From Hyphomicrobiaceae bacterium (GTDB lineage: Bacteria; Pseudomonadota; Alphaproteobacteria; Rhizobiales; JAKIUO01): DNA of 23,501 nt. Positions 14,460 to 22,678 of this stretch are shown here, one piece after another. Numbering within the stretch: the first letter of the stretch is position 1; each line of letters begins with the position of its first letter. The position numbers and the translations under genes were made by a program. Under the pieces are notes generated by a model that saw only the letters and a list, made by a program, of their open reading frames with translations, searched no databases and had not been told where the DNA came from. The stretch is taken from positions 1 to 23,501 of the forward strand of contig JAKIUO010000016.1 of NCBI GenBank assembly GCA_021647535.1, written 5' to 3'.

Positions 14460-16028
14460 TCAGGGTTTGGCAAAGCGTATTTTGACTCTGTGCACGCGGT
14501 CTGCTGGAGCCGGGATCTGGGCGCGAAAGTGTGTTTTGGAAAAAGCGCCAAGGCTTTTTATTTTAGGTCTTTCGGTCCATTGGAAAAATTCGCGTCCGTT
14601 GCTATCCAGCATAGCGAAAATGATTTCGGGGACAGGGCGTGTGTCCTTCGTGATATTGTTGATCTCGCCGCGTACCACCAGACGCATACGCCCCCCTTCA
14701 TTCATCCATTGATGGGAGAGGCCGAAAAATTCGAGGCCGCGCACATTGACGGGCAGGCCGATTGTTTCATACAGGCCAGCCATGCCGGGGAGAGCCCGAA
14801 CGATGGGAACGCGGAAAAACGTCGCACCAAGGGTCATGAAAACGACACTGGCGGCCAGCGCTCCCCATCCTATCATCAGGCGCGGTGACAAGGCGGATGA
14901 GGGCGGCTCAGGCGTGTTTGGTTGCTCGGGTGTTGGTTGAGCAGAAGCGATCGCGGTTGGCTCAGCGGCAGGCGTGGCAGGCACGGGCTGCGCTTTAACA
15001 TCGGCGAAAATATCTTCGTCAGCTGGCTCTTCGACAGGTTCGAAATCAATTTCGGCCTTTGCAGGCTCGACATCAAAGTCAACTTGTGGGGGTTCGGGCG
15101 CTGTCTCGTTACTGACCTCTGCTTCTGCTTTGGTCTCGTCGCTGACCTTTGCCTCGGTTTCTATTTCTGTCTCGTCGCTGGTTTCGGCCCAACCGATTTC
15201 GTCTTCTTTTTCGTCTTCTTTTTCTGCTGGTTCGTTTGCAGCGGCGGCTTCCATAGGTTCGGCGGCGGCTTCATCATCTTGCTGCTGCTCTTCCTCTGTT
15301 TTGGCCAGACGGGCTCCAAAAGAGGAAAAAAAGTCTTTTTCATTGTCGCTGAGAAGCTCAGATAAATTATCTGCTTCTGCTTCTGCTTCTGCTTCTGCTT
15401 CTGCTTCTGCTTCTGCTTCTGCTTCTGGAGCGGTGTCGGGGGTAAAGGCTACGTCCTGCGCAGGCTCAGTTGCCTTCTTTTCAATGGGAGAAAAGCCAAT
15501 ATCGAGGTCAGCAATGGCCGCGTCATCCTCGAATGGTTGGCTTTCAACGGCCTGATCAGAGGGGGGGGCTGTGGAGACATCAGAGGCAAAGCCAATATCA
15601 AGATCGTCTTCCATTCCGTCTTCCACTTCGTTTGGCATTTCTGCTTCAGGAACTGGTTCGGATTGGCTTATCTGCTCAGGCTCAGGCTCAGGCTGTGCCG
15701 ATATTTCTATATCGGAGGCAGGGACGCTTTGATCGTCAGGCGTTTGTTCTTGCGCCATTTGCACCTCAGCATTCGTTGCGGGCGAGGCAAAGAGGTTGGC
15801 TGTCGTCTCGACAGGCGCGGCTTTCTCCATTGACGGGGGTGTGCCGGTTTGTTCTGATTTCAGCACAGCTTCGGGCTCTGGTAAAGGTTCGGGCTTTGGC
15901 ACAGATTCGGATAGGGGGACAGCTGTGAAAATTTCCGAGCATTTGGCGCATTGAACCTGCGCCCCGCTTGTGGCGATCTCCTCTGATACATCATAAGTTG
16001 TATCACAATTCGTACATTTTATTTTCAC
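14460..16028 (-). CDS. Zinc-ribbon (MJ0042) / DUF3426 membrane protein
   Basis: Protein of 522 residues from a GTG at 16028, chosen because the family begins directly with the zinc ribbon (KIKCTNC...VQCAKC; Cys5, Cys8, Cys27, Cys30). The long middle, about 40-380, is acidic and disordered, rich in Glu/Pro/Ala, and contains a pure EA repeat of nine units. A single membrane span lies at about 384-405 (LMIGWGALAASVVFMTLG). The last 115 residues form the conserved DUF3426 domain (LVVRGEINNITKDTRPVPEI, TERPKIKSLGAF). The function of the family is not established. In alphaproteobacteria it is a regular neighbour of ftsEX, as here, where it is divergent from ftsE. Confidence 0.85.
   Translation of the reverse strand: MKIKCTNCDTTYDVSEEIATSGAQVQCAKCSEIFTAVPLSESVPKPEPLPEPEAVLKSEQTGTPPSMEKAAPVETTANLFASPATNAEVQMAQEQTPDDQSVPASDIEISAQPEPEPEQISQSEPVPEAEMPNEVEDGMEDDLDIGFASDVSTAPPSDQAVESQPFEDDAAIADLDIGFSPIEKKATEPAQDVAFTPDTAPEAEAEAEAEAEAEAEAEADNLSELLSDNEKDFFSSFGARLAKTEEEQQQDDEAAAEPMEAAAANEPAEKEDEKEDEIGWAETSDETEIETEAKVSDETKAEAEVSNETAPEPPQVDFDVEPAKAEIDFEPVEEPADEDIFADVKAQPVPATPAAEPTAIASAQPTPEQPNTPEPPSSALSPRLMIGWGALAASVVFMTLGATFFRVPIVRALPGMAGLYETIGLPVNVRGLEFFGLSHQWMNEGGRMRLVVRGEINNITKDTRPVPEIIFAMLDSNGREFFQWTERPKIKSLGAFSKTHFRAQIPAPADRVHRVKIRFAKP
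15371..15427. repeat. Hexanucleotide microsatellite inside the DUF3426 gene
   Basis: About nine and a half perfect copies of CTGCTT, encoding (Glu-Ala)n on the minus strand. The unit is two codons, so slippage changes protein length without breaking the frame. Confidence 0.95.
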
Positions 16029-16349
16029 GCCCGATGGTCCCCACGCCCTGTACACAACCCGAAATATTGCTCCAGACTGGCCCGCAAAAAGCCCTGTCCT
16101 GCCCTTGTACAAGCCTTGTTTTTGACATGCTGATGGGCCAAAAATACTTGTAGGCTGGTTCGATGGTCAACATTCAGTTTTGCAAACACAAAACCATAGT
16201 ATAGGTGATTCGCAAGAGCTTTTGAACTGATCAAGGAATGACTGGCAAATATGATGTTTGTTGTATTTTATTTGGTTAAGCTCTTTAATATACCTATTTT
16301 GCCATAAAAGAGAGTTAATGGCGACCAACCAAGCAAAGGGGCTGCTGAC
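16029..16349. other. Divergent promoter region between the DUF3426 gene and ftsE
   Basis: About 320 nt that becomes AT-rich toward ftsE. It must contain promoters for both directions. TAATAT (16286-16291) is a plausible -10 for ftsE but its -35 partner is uncertain. No independent gene is seen apart from the tiny frame at 16318-16353. Confidence 0.4.
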
Positions 16350-16353
16350 GTGA
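16318..16353 (+). CDS. Possible 11-codon leader peptide coupled to ftsE
   Basis: ATG at 16318 follows AAAAGAGAG within a few bases and opens the frame MATNQAKGLLT, ending at TGA 16351-16353. That stop overlaps the ftsE GTG (16350-16352) in the string GTGA. The overlap and the better ribosome site suggest that ribosomes finishing this mini-ORF could reinitiate on ftsE. It could be chance. Confidence 0.3.
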   Translation: MATNQAKGLLT

Positions 16354-17009
16354 TCCGTTTTGAGAATGTTTCCATGTTGTATAGCAGAGGCCCGGAAGTC
16401 CTGAAGAATGTCAATTTTCACCTGCCACCAGGCTCGTTCCATTTCCTGACCGGGGCGTCAGGAGCGGGAAAAACCACCTTGTTGCGGCTTTTGTTCATGT
16501 CTCTTTTCCCCACGAATGGGGATATTTTTCTATTTCAGAAAAACCTGTCGCAGGTGCCAGCTGAACAGCGCGCAGGATTGCGCCGCCGTATTGGCATCGT
16601 TTTTCAGGATTTTCGTCTGCTTGATCACATGACAACCTGGGAAAATGTGGCGCTGCCCTTGCGGGTGATGGGGCGGCGCGAGAGTGAATATAAGGAAGAT
16701 GTCACCGAATTGCTGAAATGGGTGGGGCTTGGCAACCGTATTCATGCTTATCCGCATATTCTTTCCGGCGGTGAAAAACAGCGTGCCGCCATTGCGCGTG
16801 CGGTGATCGGCAAACCAGAGCTTTTGCTGGCGGATGAACCGACCGGTAATGTCGACCCGCGCATGGCCCGGCGTCTGTTGCGTCTGTTTATTGAATTGAA
16901 TCATCTCGGCACTTCTGTGGTCATCGCCACCCATGATCATGACCTGGTCAAACAGTATAATGCCCCCCGCCTTGTGCTGGCTGATGGCACCTTGCAGGTG
17001 AGGTCATAG
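16350..17009 (+). CDS. ftsE: Cell-division ABC transporter ATP-binding protein FtsE
   Basis: Protein of 219 residues. FtsE is the ATPase of the FtsEX complex, which couples ATP hydrolysis in the cytoplasm to activation of peptidoglycan hydrolases at the septum. Visible are Walker A GASGAGKT (35-42), Q-loop IVFQDFRLLDH (83-93), signature LSGGEKQR (138-145), Walker B LLLADEPTG (158-166) and switch His in ATHDHD. It starts at a GTG with AAGGGG about 10 nt upstream. ftsX begins on the base after its stop codon, so the two are translationally coupled. Confidence 0.96.
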   Translation: MIRFENVSMLYSRGPEVLKNVNFHLPPGSFHFLTGASGAGKTTLLRLLFMSLFPTNGDIFLFQKNLSQVPAEQRAGLRRRIGIVFQDFRLLDHMTTWENVALPLRVMGRRESEYKEDVTELLKWVGLGNRIHAYPHILSGGEKQRAAIARAVIGKPELLLADEPTGNVDPRMARRLLRLFIELNHLGTSVVIATHDHDLVKQYNAPRLVLADGTLQVRS

Positions 17010-18677
17010 ATGCGCCAGTTCCTGAAAACATTTGCCCTTGGTGTGGGGGAAGCCTTTTGGCCAAGGCGCGATAAATCAGGCACGACGCAGATTGTCCCGC
17101 AAAGCTCGGTTTCCGGACGGGCCTTGACGGCGGTGATTTCCATTATGTCCTTTCTGGCCTGCCTGACGGCGGGCATGGTCTATATGGTCAACCAGTCAGC
17201 CAATGCCTGGTATAATGATATTGCCAGTGAGGTCACGGTGCAGGTGTCGCCGATTGATGGAGAAGATACCGAACAAAGATTGCGGGCGGTGACGCGGATT
17301 TTGAAACGGCAGGTGGGGATCGTGCGCGTGCAGCCCTATAGTCTGGCCGAAAGTGCTGCTTTGCTGGAACCATGGCTTGGCGCTGGCGATACCTTGTCAG
17401 CATTGCCGGTGCCGCGTTTGATCGCCATTGAGATTGACCGTAATTCGCCGCCCGACCTGTCAGCGATCCGGCAAAAGCTGGCGGCGCGTTTCAAGGGTGT
17501 GCTGCTCGATGATCACCGCCGCTGGCAGGCGCAGATCCAGTCACTGACGCGCTCGGTGGCGCTGGCTGGACTTGGTATCTTGCTGCTGGTGGCCACCGCG
17601 ACCGTTGCCGTTATTGTTTCGGCGGCCAGAAGCGCCATGGCCTCCAATCATGAAATTGTTGAAGTACTGCATTTTGTCGGGGCGCACCGTAAATTTATTG
17701 CCAGCGAGTTTGAACGCCATTTTCTGGCACTGGGAATAAGGTCCGGTCTGCTTGGGGCGCTTGGGGCCGGTTTCATGTTCTTTTTTGCCCCTATCGCCAT
17801 TCAGCTGCTGGGCGGTGGCTCAGTGACGGCCTCTGAAATCAAGCAGCTTGTAGGGTCTGCCGAGCTGGATTTTACCGGATACAGCCTGCTGGGTCTGATT
17901 GTCATTGCGGTTGCCGCCATTTGTATGTTCACTTCAAGCTACTGGGTTGATCGTATTCTTAATACTGAAGGAACCATAGCCAATCCCAACACTTCCCCTG
18001 ATGGGGGCTTTAGCCTATCATCACGCAAGGCGAAGAGTGATTCGTTATCAAACAGTGTTTCGCGTGATTTTGTGGTAAAGGGGATCGGAGTGGTGTTTAA
18101 GGCTGCTGTTATAGCCTCACTTGTTTTTGGACTGGGATTTGTGCTGTTTTCGAGCACAATCAATGTTTCAAGCACAGCTCAAGTGACACAAGCGGATGGC
18201 ATTGTTGTGCTGACAGGTGGTAAATCGCGCATTAATGAGGGGGTGCGTCTGTTGGCCGCTGGCAAGGCCAAAAGCCTGCTGATCTCCGGGGTTCATGCCC
18301 AGACTTCCATTCGCCAGCTTTCAAAACTGGTGCCAGGAGCCAGGCCTTTGTTTAACTGCTGCATAGATCTGGGCCGGGCCGCTCATGATACGATTGGCAA
18401 TGCCCATGAAACCAGGTCCTGGGCCAGGCAAAAGGGCTATCATTCCTTGATTATCGTCACAAGTGCCTATCATATGCCACGTTCAATGGCCGAGTTTCGA
18501 AGTATCATGCCTCATATCAAGCTTGTTCCCTTTGCCATTGAAAGCCCCAATGTGAAAATTGACAGTTGGTGGTCTGATACAGGTACCGCCAGACTTTTAT
18601 TCTCGGAATATATGAAATATCTGCCAGCCCTCACCAAGCTTGGTTTTTCAAAGGTCACTAATTTGTTTGCGCGATAG
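17010..18677 (+). CDS. ftsX: FtsX fused to a DUF218 (YdcF/SanA/ElyC-like) domain
   Basis: One uninterrupted frame of 555 residues holds two proteins that are normally separate neighbours. Residues 1-318 are FtsX: a cytoplasmic N-terminus, membrane span at about 40-61, periplasmic domain 62-182, and spans at about 183-205, 243-266 and 290-309. Residues 319-360 form a Ser-rich linker predicted to be cytoplasmic. A fifth span (361-381) then places a DUF218 domain (about 395-545) in the periplasm, with motifs DGIVVLTGG (397-405), NAHETRSWARQKG (464-476) and VTSAYHMPRS (483-492). This topology is what a free-standing DUF218 protein would adopt. FtsX transmits FtsE's ATPase cycle to the envelope; some DUF218 proteins affect peptidoglycan or undecaprenyl-carrier metabolism. 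An internal start near codon 355 (GTG) cannot be excluded but lacks a good ribosome site. Confidence 0.88.
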   Translation: MRQFLKTFALGVGEAFWPRRDKSGTTQIVPQSSVSGRALTAVISIMSFLACLTAGMVYMVNQSANAWYNDIASEVTVQVSPIDGEDTEQRLRAVTRILKRQVGIVRVQPYSLAESAALLEPWLGAGDTLSALPVPRLIAIEIDRNSPPDLSAIRQKLAARFKGVLLDDHRRWQAQIQSLTRSVALAGLGILLLVATATVAVIVSAARSAMASNHEIVEVLHFVGAHRKFIASEFERHFLALGIRSGLLGALGAGFMFFFAPIAIQLLGGGSVTASEIKQLVGSAELDFTGYSLLGLIVIAVAAICMFTSSYWVDRILNTEGTIANPNTSPDGGFSLSSRKAKSDSLSNSVSRDFVVKGIGVVFKAAVIASLVFGLGFVLFSSTINVSSTAQVTQADGIVVLTGGKSRINEGVRLLAAGKAKSLLISGVHAQTSIRQLSKLVPGARPLFNCCIDLGRAAHDTIGNAHETRSWARQKGYHSLIIVTSAYHMPRSMAEFRSIMPHIKLVPFAIESPNVKIDSWWSDTGTARLLFSEYMKYLPALTKLGFSKVTNLFAR

Positions 18678-18701
18678 ATAAAAACTGTTTACTCGAAAGC
18701 C

Positions 18702-19451
18702 ATGCGTAGCCTTTTATATAATATCGCCTTTTATCTCACTGTGCCGCTCTGGCTGATTGTCGGGTCGCCGCTTCTGCTGGCCCCGCGCAAAACGGTTGTC
18801 CGCACGATCTATGGCGGCGTATCGGCAGCGCTGGTCTGGTGGCTCAAGGTCATTGTTGGTTTGAAGACGGAGGCGCGCGGACTGGAAAATCTGCGCAAGG
18901 GGCCATTATTGGTCGCCGTCAAGCATCAATCGACCTGGGATGTGTTTGCCCTGACGAATTATTTCGATGATCCGGCGGTTATTCTTAAATCTGAACTGAT
19001 GCGCATCCCGTTGCTGGGCTGGTTTGCCACAAAAATGGATATGATCCCGGTGAAGCGCGGCAAAGGGCGGATCGCCATCAAACAGTTGGTTGAAAGTGCG
19101 CGCAAGTCGGTGGAGCAGGGGCGCGAGATTTTTATATTTCCCGAAGGCAATCGCCGCGAGCCGGGGGCGGAACCTCGTTACAAGCGTGGCATTGTCGCCA
19201 TGTATAAAGACCTTGATCTGCCGGTGCTGCCGGTGGCGCTTAATTCCGGGCTCTATTGGCGCCGACGCGAATTCACCAGACGGCCGGGCACGGTTCTCGT
19301 GGAGTTTTTGCCGGTGATTGAACCAGGCCTTAGCGATGATGAGTTCATGAAACGCCTGCAGGGGGCCATTGAACCGGCCAGTCATCGTTTGATCAAAGAA
19401 GCGCTGGCGGGGCCAAATCCACCACCAGCGCCAGAAGGGTATAGGGCATGA
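18702..19451 (+). CDS. plsC: 1-acyl-sn-glycerol-3-phosphate acyltransferase
   Basis: Protein of 249 residues. It acylates lysophosphatidic acid to phosphatidic acid at the inner membrane. An N-terminal hydrophobic stretch (about 5-27) and a second (about 38-53) anchor it. The acyltransferase motif HxxxxD is His75-Asp80 (HQSTWD), and the substrate motif FPEGNRR (146-152) replaces the common FPEGTR. It begins 24 nt after the FtsX-DUF218 gene and its stop codon overlaps the mtnA start (ATGA), so it lies in the same operon. Confidence 0.94.
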   Translation: MRSLLYNIAFYLTVPLWLIVGSPLLLAPRKTVVRTIYGGVSAALVWWLKVIVGLKTEARGLENLRKGPLLVAVKHQSTWDVFALTNYFDDPAVILKSELMRIPLLGWFATKMDMIPVKRGKGRIAIKQLVESARKSVEQGREIFIFPEGNRREPGAEPRYKRGIVAMYKDLDLPVLPVALNSGLYWRRREFTRRPGTVLVEFLPVIEPGLSDDEFMKRLQGAIEPASHRLIKEALAGPNPPPAPEGYRA

Positions 19452-20563
19452 TTGTCAACGGAAAGGCTTATCGCTCCATCTGGTTCGATAAAGGCGCTGC
19501 TTGCGTCAAAATCATTGACCAGCGCTGGTTGCCCCATGATTTTCCCATCGTCGAATTGCGCAACCGCGAAGCTTTTATCGCCGCCATCAGAGATATGTGG
19601 GTGCGCGGTGCGCCGCTGATTGGTGCGACCGCCGCTTATGGAGTGGCGACGCAAATGGTCATTGACCCTTCAGACAATTCCTTGCAGGAAACCTGCAATC
19701 TGTTGCTGGCGACAAGGCCGACGGCCATTAATCTGCGTTGGGCGCTTGATGAGATGAAGGATTTGCTGGAGCCTTTGTCAGAACGGGAACGCGCCGCCAT
19801 TGCCTTTGAACGGGCCACGCAGATTTGCAACGAGGATGTCGAGTGCAATCGAAAAATAGGCGTCTATGGGCTTGAGCTCATCCGCGAGCTCTCCATTGAC
19901 AAACCATTGGGCGCGCCGGTCAATATTCTCACCCATTGCAATGCTGGCTGGTTGGCTACCGTTGACTGGGGCACAGCGACCTCGCCGATTTATCATGCTC
20001 ACAAGGAAAATATTCCTGTGCATGTCTATGTTGATGAAACCAGGCCCCGCAATCAGGGGGCGCACCTCACCGCCTTTGAGCTTGGTCAAGAGGGCATCAA
20101 TCATCAGCTTATCGTCGATAATGCCGGTGGTCACCTCATGCAGCACGCCAAGGTCGATATGGTCATCACCGGCACAGACCGCACCGCCGCTAATGGCGAT
20201 GTCTGCAACAAAATCGGCACCTATCTAAAGGCGCTGGCGGCGCGCGATAACGGCATTCCCTTCTATGTGGCGCTGCCCTCCAGCACCATAGACTGGACCA
20301 TTGATAACGGTATCAGCGACATTCCCATAGAGGAGCGTGACGCCATCGAAGTCAGCAAAATCTGGGGCAAGCTTGACGATGGCACCATCGCGCGCGTGCA
20401 AATCAGCCCCGACGACACCCCCGTCGCCAACCCGGCCTTCGACGTCACCCCCGCCCACCTCGTCACCGGCCTTATAACAGAGCGCGGCGTTTGTGAAGCC
20501 TCGCGAGAAGGCCTGCTGGAGCTGTTCCCCGAGCGACGCAAGGCTTCTTCAGAGGAAGAATAA
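19448..20563 (+). CDS. mtnA: Methylthioribose-1-phosphate isomerase
   Basis: Protein of 371 residues. It converts 5-methylthioribose 1-phosphate to methylthioribulose 1-phosphate in methionine salvage. RGAPLIGATAAYG (53-65), THCNAG with Cys164 and GTDRTAANGD with Asp244 correspond to the substrate loop and the catalytic Cys/Asp pair of the family. The catalytic pair separates true MtnA from the related eIF2B subunits. It overlaps plsC by 4 nt (ATGA). No other methionine-salvage gene is in the window, so its placement behind envelope genes is probably one of convenience. Confidence 0.93.
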   Translation: MIVNGKAYRSIWFDKGAACVKIIDQRWLPHDFPIVELRNREAFIAAIRDMWVRGAPLIGATAAYGVATQMVIDPSDNSLQETCNLLLATRPTAINLRWALDEMKDLLEPLSERERAAIAFERATQICNEDVECNRKIGVYGLELIRELSIDKPLGAPVNILTHCNAGWLATVDWGTATSPIYHAHKENIPVHVYVDETRPRNQGAHLTAFELGQEGINHQLIVDNAGGHLMQHAKVDMVITGTDRTAANGDVCNKIGTYLKALAARDNGIPFYVALPSSTIDWTIDNGISDIPIEERDAIEVSKIWGKLDDGTIARVQISPDDTPVANPAFDVTPAHLVTGLITERGVCEASREGLLELFPERRKASSEEE

Positions 20564-20610
20564 GCGCTGCTGTTGCTGTGCAAGCGGGGCCAGCAGTTTA
20601 ATGCTTGCAC

Positions 20611-20759
20611 TATCGCTTCGCTGTTTGAGTGCTCGACCCCGTTGGGAGAAGGCCTCCCAAACCCACCCATTTTTGCTCTAAAAAATTAAAAATGAGGGGG
20701 ATCGGGGGGAACTTCCCCCGAATGGGTTTGGGCGATAGCCCATTCGCGCAGCGAGGCGG
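20611..20759 (+). repeat. Dispersed intergenic repeat, copy D
   Basis: This copy shares with copy B the block GGCCTCCCAAACCCA (about 20652-20666), an AT-rich centre, a GGGGAACTTCCCCC-type hairpin (about 20707-20720) and the right end GAATGGGTTTGGGCGATAGCCC (20720-20741 region). Its ends are more diverged. It occupies the first part of the 426-nt gap between mtnA and amtB. Confidence 0.65.
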
Positions 20760-20771
20760 CGCTTAACTTAG

Positions 20772-20950
20772 TGCCATATCTGCCGCATAGAATGGATAAG
20801 AGAAACAAAGACATGCACATCAAGAGAGCAGATTTATGCGATCACCAGTCTAGCTGATGACAGGCTTGATCCCGAGCTGCTTTTGCAACTGGCAAGAGAA
20901 GCCTTCGCAGAACGAAAATGGTCGGCCATAAAACTCATTACCGAGCCATG
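20772..20950 (+). pseudogene. 3' remnant of an unidentified gene
   Basis: A frame free of stops but without a start codon runs from 20772 to TGA 20948-20950. Its last part, ADDRLDPELLLQLAREAFAE followed by RKWSAIKLITEP, looks like a genuine helical protein C-terminus. The final 18 residues are the ones shared with 1-143, while the part before them differs. I do not recognise the family. It lies directly after repeat copy D, suggesting that the 5' part of the gene was lost in a rearrangement. Confidence 0.35.
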
Positions 20951-20960
20951 AATTGCCCTG
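20892..20960 (+). repeat. Direct repeat copy 2 (about 70 bp)
   Basis: This is the partner of 87-160, about 20.8 kb away in the same orientation. Only one substitution and a 5-bp indel separate the two. Homology starts at GCAAGAGAAG and ends at AATTGCCCTG. Confidence 0.85.
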
Positions 20961-20989
20961 CTGTTTTGGAGCGCGCAGTCCATTGGCCG

Positions 20990-22225
20990 TCAGGTTGATG
21001 ATATATCCTGCTCGGGTGTGGAACTGATTTTGTGAACAGCGAGATCTGCTCCCATAAATTCCTCTTCATCTGTGAGGCGAATACCGACAAGGCGCTTGAG
21101 TTCGCCGTAAACAAGCAGGCCAACCGCTGCGCCAAACCCGGCTCCCATTAGGGAGCCGACGAGCTGCGCACCAAAGCTGACATCGCCAAGTCCACCAAAG
21201 GTTTTCAGGCCAAATATGCCAGCAGCAATGCCGCCCCATAATCCGCACATGCCATGTAAGGCCCAGACGCCAAGGACATCATCAAGGCGCCAGTCATTAT
21301 GACATTTTTCGAACAGATAGACGAACAGGCCGCCCGCCACAATGCCAACTACCATTGAACCAATGGGGTGCATGATGTCGGATCCGGCGCATACGGCGAC
21401 GAGGCCAGCCAGTGCACCATTGTGGATAAAGCCAGGATCATTGCGGCCAATGACCAGTGCCGAGAGGATGCCACCGACCATGGCCATCAGCGAATTGATG
21501 GCGACGAGGCCAGAAATATCTTTCACTGAACCAGCGGTCATGACGTTAAAGCCGAACCAGCCAATGCAAAGAAGCCATGAGCCAAGGGCCAGCCAGGGCA
21601 GGGAAGAGGGCGGGATGGGGATGACCTTGCCGTTCTTTTTGTTGTAGTGATCGCGGCGTGGGCCGAGCGCCCAGACCGCCGCAAGAGCAATCCAGCCGCC
21701 AAAGGAATGGACGACGATGGAACCGGCAAAATCGCGGAAACCATGGCCAAATGTCGCTTTCATCCAGTCCTGAAGTCCATAATTGCCATTCCAGACAACG
21801 CCTTCAATGATCGGATAGGCGAGCCCGACAATGATCGCTGTGGCGGCGACCTGGGGCCAGAATTTGGCGCGTTCGGCAATGCCACCTGATATGATGGCGG
21901 GAATGGCGGCCGCAAAAGTTGCCAAGAAAAAGAATTTGACCAACCCAAGGCCCTGCGGCGCAAAATCTTTGCCCGTTCCAGACAGAGATGCGGCATCGGA
22001 AAAGAAATTAACGCCATAGGCAATGGAATAGCCAATGAAGAAATAAACCACTGTTGATACGGCAAAATCGACAAGAATTTTTACGAGTGCGTTGACCTGG
22101 TTTTTGTGGCGCACGGTGCCAACTTCAAGAAAAGCAAAACCTGCGTGCATGGCAAAAACAAGTATGGCCCCCATTAAGACAAAAAAGACATCGACGCCAA
22201 CCAATGACGCGGAACCGGTTTCCAT
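20990..22225 (-). CDS. amtB: Ammonium transporter (Amt family), first copy
   Basis: Protein of 411 residues with the usual eleven spans and an N-out, C-in arrangement. It conducts ammonium across the inner membrane. The pore twin histidines are present (His173 in DFAGSIVVH and His324 in WALHGMCGLWGG), as is Asp165 of the recruitment site. The cytoplasmic C-terminus (ELKRLVGIRLTDEEEFMGAD) keeps the family's regulatory tail, which GlnK-type proteins contact. The start has GGGGGAG about 10 nt upstream. A TATACT-like -10 lies at 22294-22289. It differs considerably from the second copy at 22945, so the pair is not a recent duplication. Confidence 0.93.
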   Translation of the reverse strand: METGSASLVGVDVFFVLMGAILVFAMHAGFAFLEVGTVRHKNQVNALVKILVDFAVSTVVYFFIGYSIAYGVNFFSDAASLSGTGKDFAPQGLGLVKFFFLATFAAAIPAIISGGIAERAKFWPQVAATAIIVGLAYPIIEGVVWNGNYGLQDWMKATFGHGFRDFAGSIVVHSFGGWIALAAVWALGPRRDHYNKKNGKVIPIPPSSLPWLALGSWLLCIGWFGFNVMTAGSVKDISGLVAINSLMAMVGGILSALVIGRNDPGFIHNGALAGLVAVCAGSDIMHPIGSMVVGIVAGGLFVYLFEKCHNDWRLDDVLGVWALHGMCGLWGGIAAGIFGLKTFGGLGDVSFGAQLVGSLMGAGFGAAVGLLVYGELKRLVGIRLTDEEEFMGADLAVHKISSTPEQDISST

Positions 22226-22351
22226 AATCTGTAATCTCCCCCTCTAAGCTAAAAGAATTTTTTTGATGTTTTAGGGGATTTTGCACGAGTATAGAAGAGG
22301 TTTTATTGGAGTTTTGTTGCAAAAACCCAAAATCGCTCTTGTCAGGAGGCT

Positions 22352-22397
22352 AAAAAAGACAAAGGGTGATATCCTTTTTTGTTGGATACCACCCTTT
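22352..22397 (-). terminator. Rho-independent terminator after the 30-residue gene
   Basis: On the minus strand AAAGGGTGGTATCC (22397-22384) pairs over 14 bp (one G-U) with GGATATCACCCTTT (22374-22361), then GTCTTTTTT follows. It ends the small-gene transcript 25 nt after its stop codon and separates it from amtB, so the two are independent units. Confidence 0.92.
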
Positions 22398-22421
22398 ATT
22401 CTGCGTGGGGGGGGCGTTCGT

Positions 22422-22514
22422 TTAGTAGGTCATCAGTGCCAAAAAATAGGCGGCTGTAAAAGTCGCAAAAAGCGTGGAGACTGACCAAAAAACTAACCAG
22501 TTATCCGATTTCAC
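22422..22514 (-). CDS. 30-residue single-span membrane protein, unknown
   Basis: GTG at 22514 has a textbook ribosome site (AAGGAGA at 22527-22521, 6-nt spacing). The product begins MKSDNWLVFWSVSTLFATFT and ends AYFLALMTY: a short polar N-terminus followed by one hydrophobic helix, the look of small regulatory or accessory membrane proteins. It has its own promoter (22677-22649) and its own terminator (22397-22352), which argues strongly for a real gene. The frame is also open upstream to ATG 22637 (71 residues, with another hydrophobic stretch), but that ATG would lie about 5 nt from the predicted transcript start. Its position between two amt genes suggests, without proof, a role in ammonium uptake. 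Confidence 0.6.
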   Translation of the reverse strand: MKSDNWLVFWSVSTLFATFTAAYFLALMTY

Positions 22515-22648
22515 CGTAACTCTCCTTCTCTTCCCTGTACTCGCAATATTACGAGGTGGTCTACAAAGTGGGTATGCCGAGATACGCGTAACAACAAGGA
22601 TAAGCAGAACTGAAAATATATAGTTCCTTGCCGACATCCTGTGTTGTT

Positions 22649-22677
22649 ACGATATGTCACACACAAAAAAAGATCAA
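22649..22677 (-). promoter_or_regulatory. Promoter of the 30-residue membrane protein gene
   Basis: On the minus strand, TTGATC (22677-22672) and TATCGT (22654-22649) are separated by exactly 17 nt. The start point would be near 22642, giving a leader of about 127 nt. Confidence 0.5.
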
Positions 22678-22678
22678 T

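Noticed and set aside
22226..22350. Sigma-54 (NtrC-type) promoter for amtB
   Set aside because: No GG-N10-GC pair with the right context was found on the minus strand; a TGGGTTTTTGCA string near 22320-22331 has the wrong spacing.
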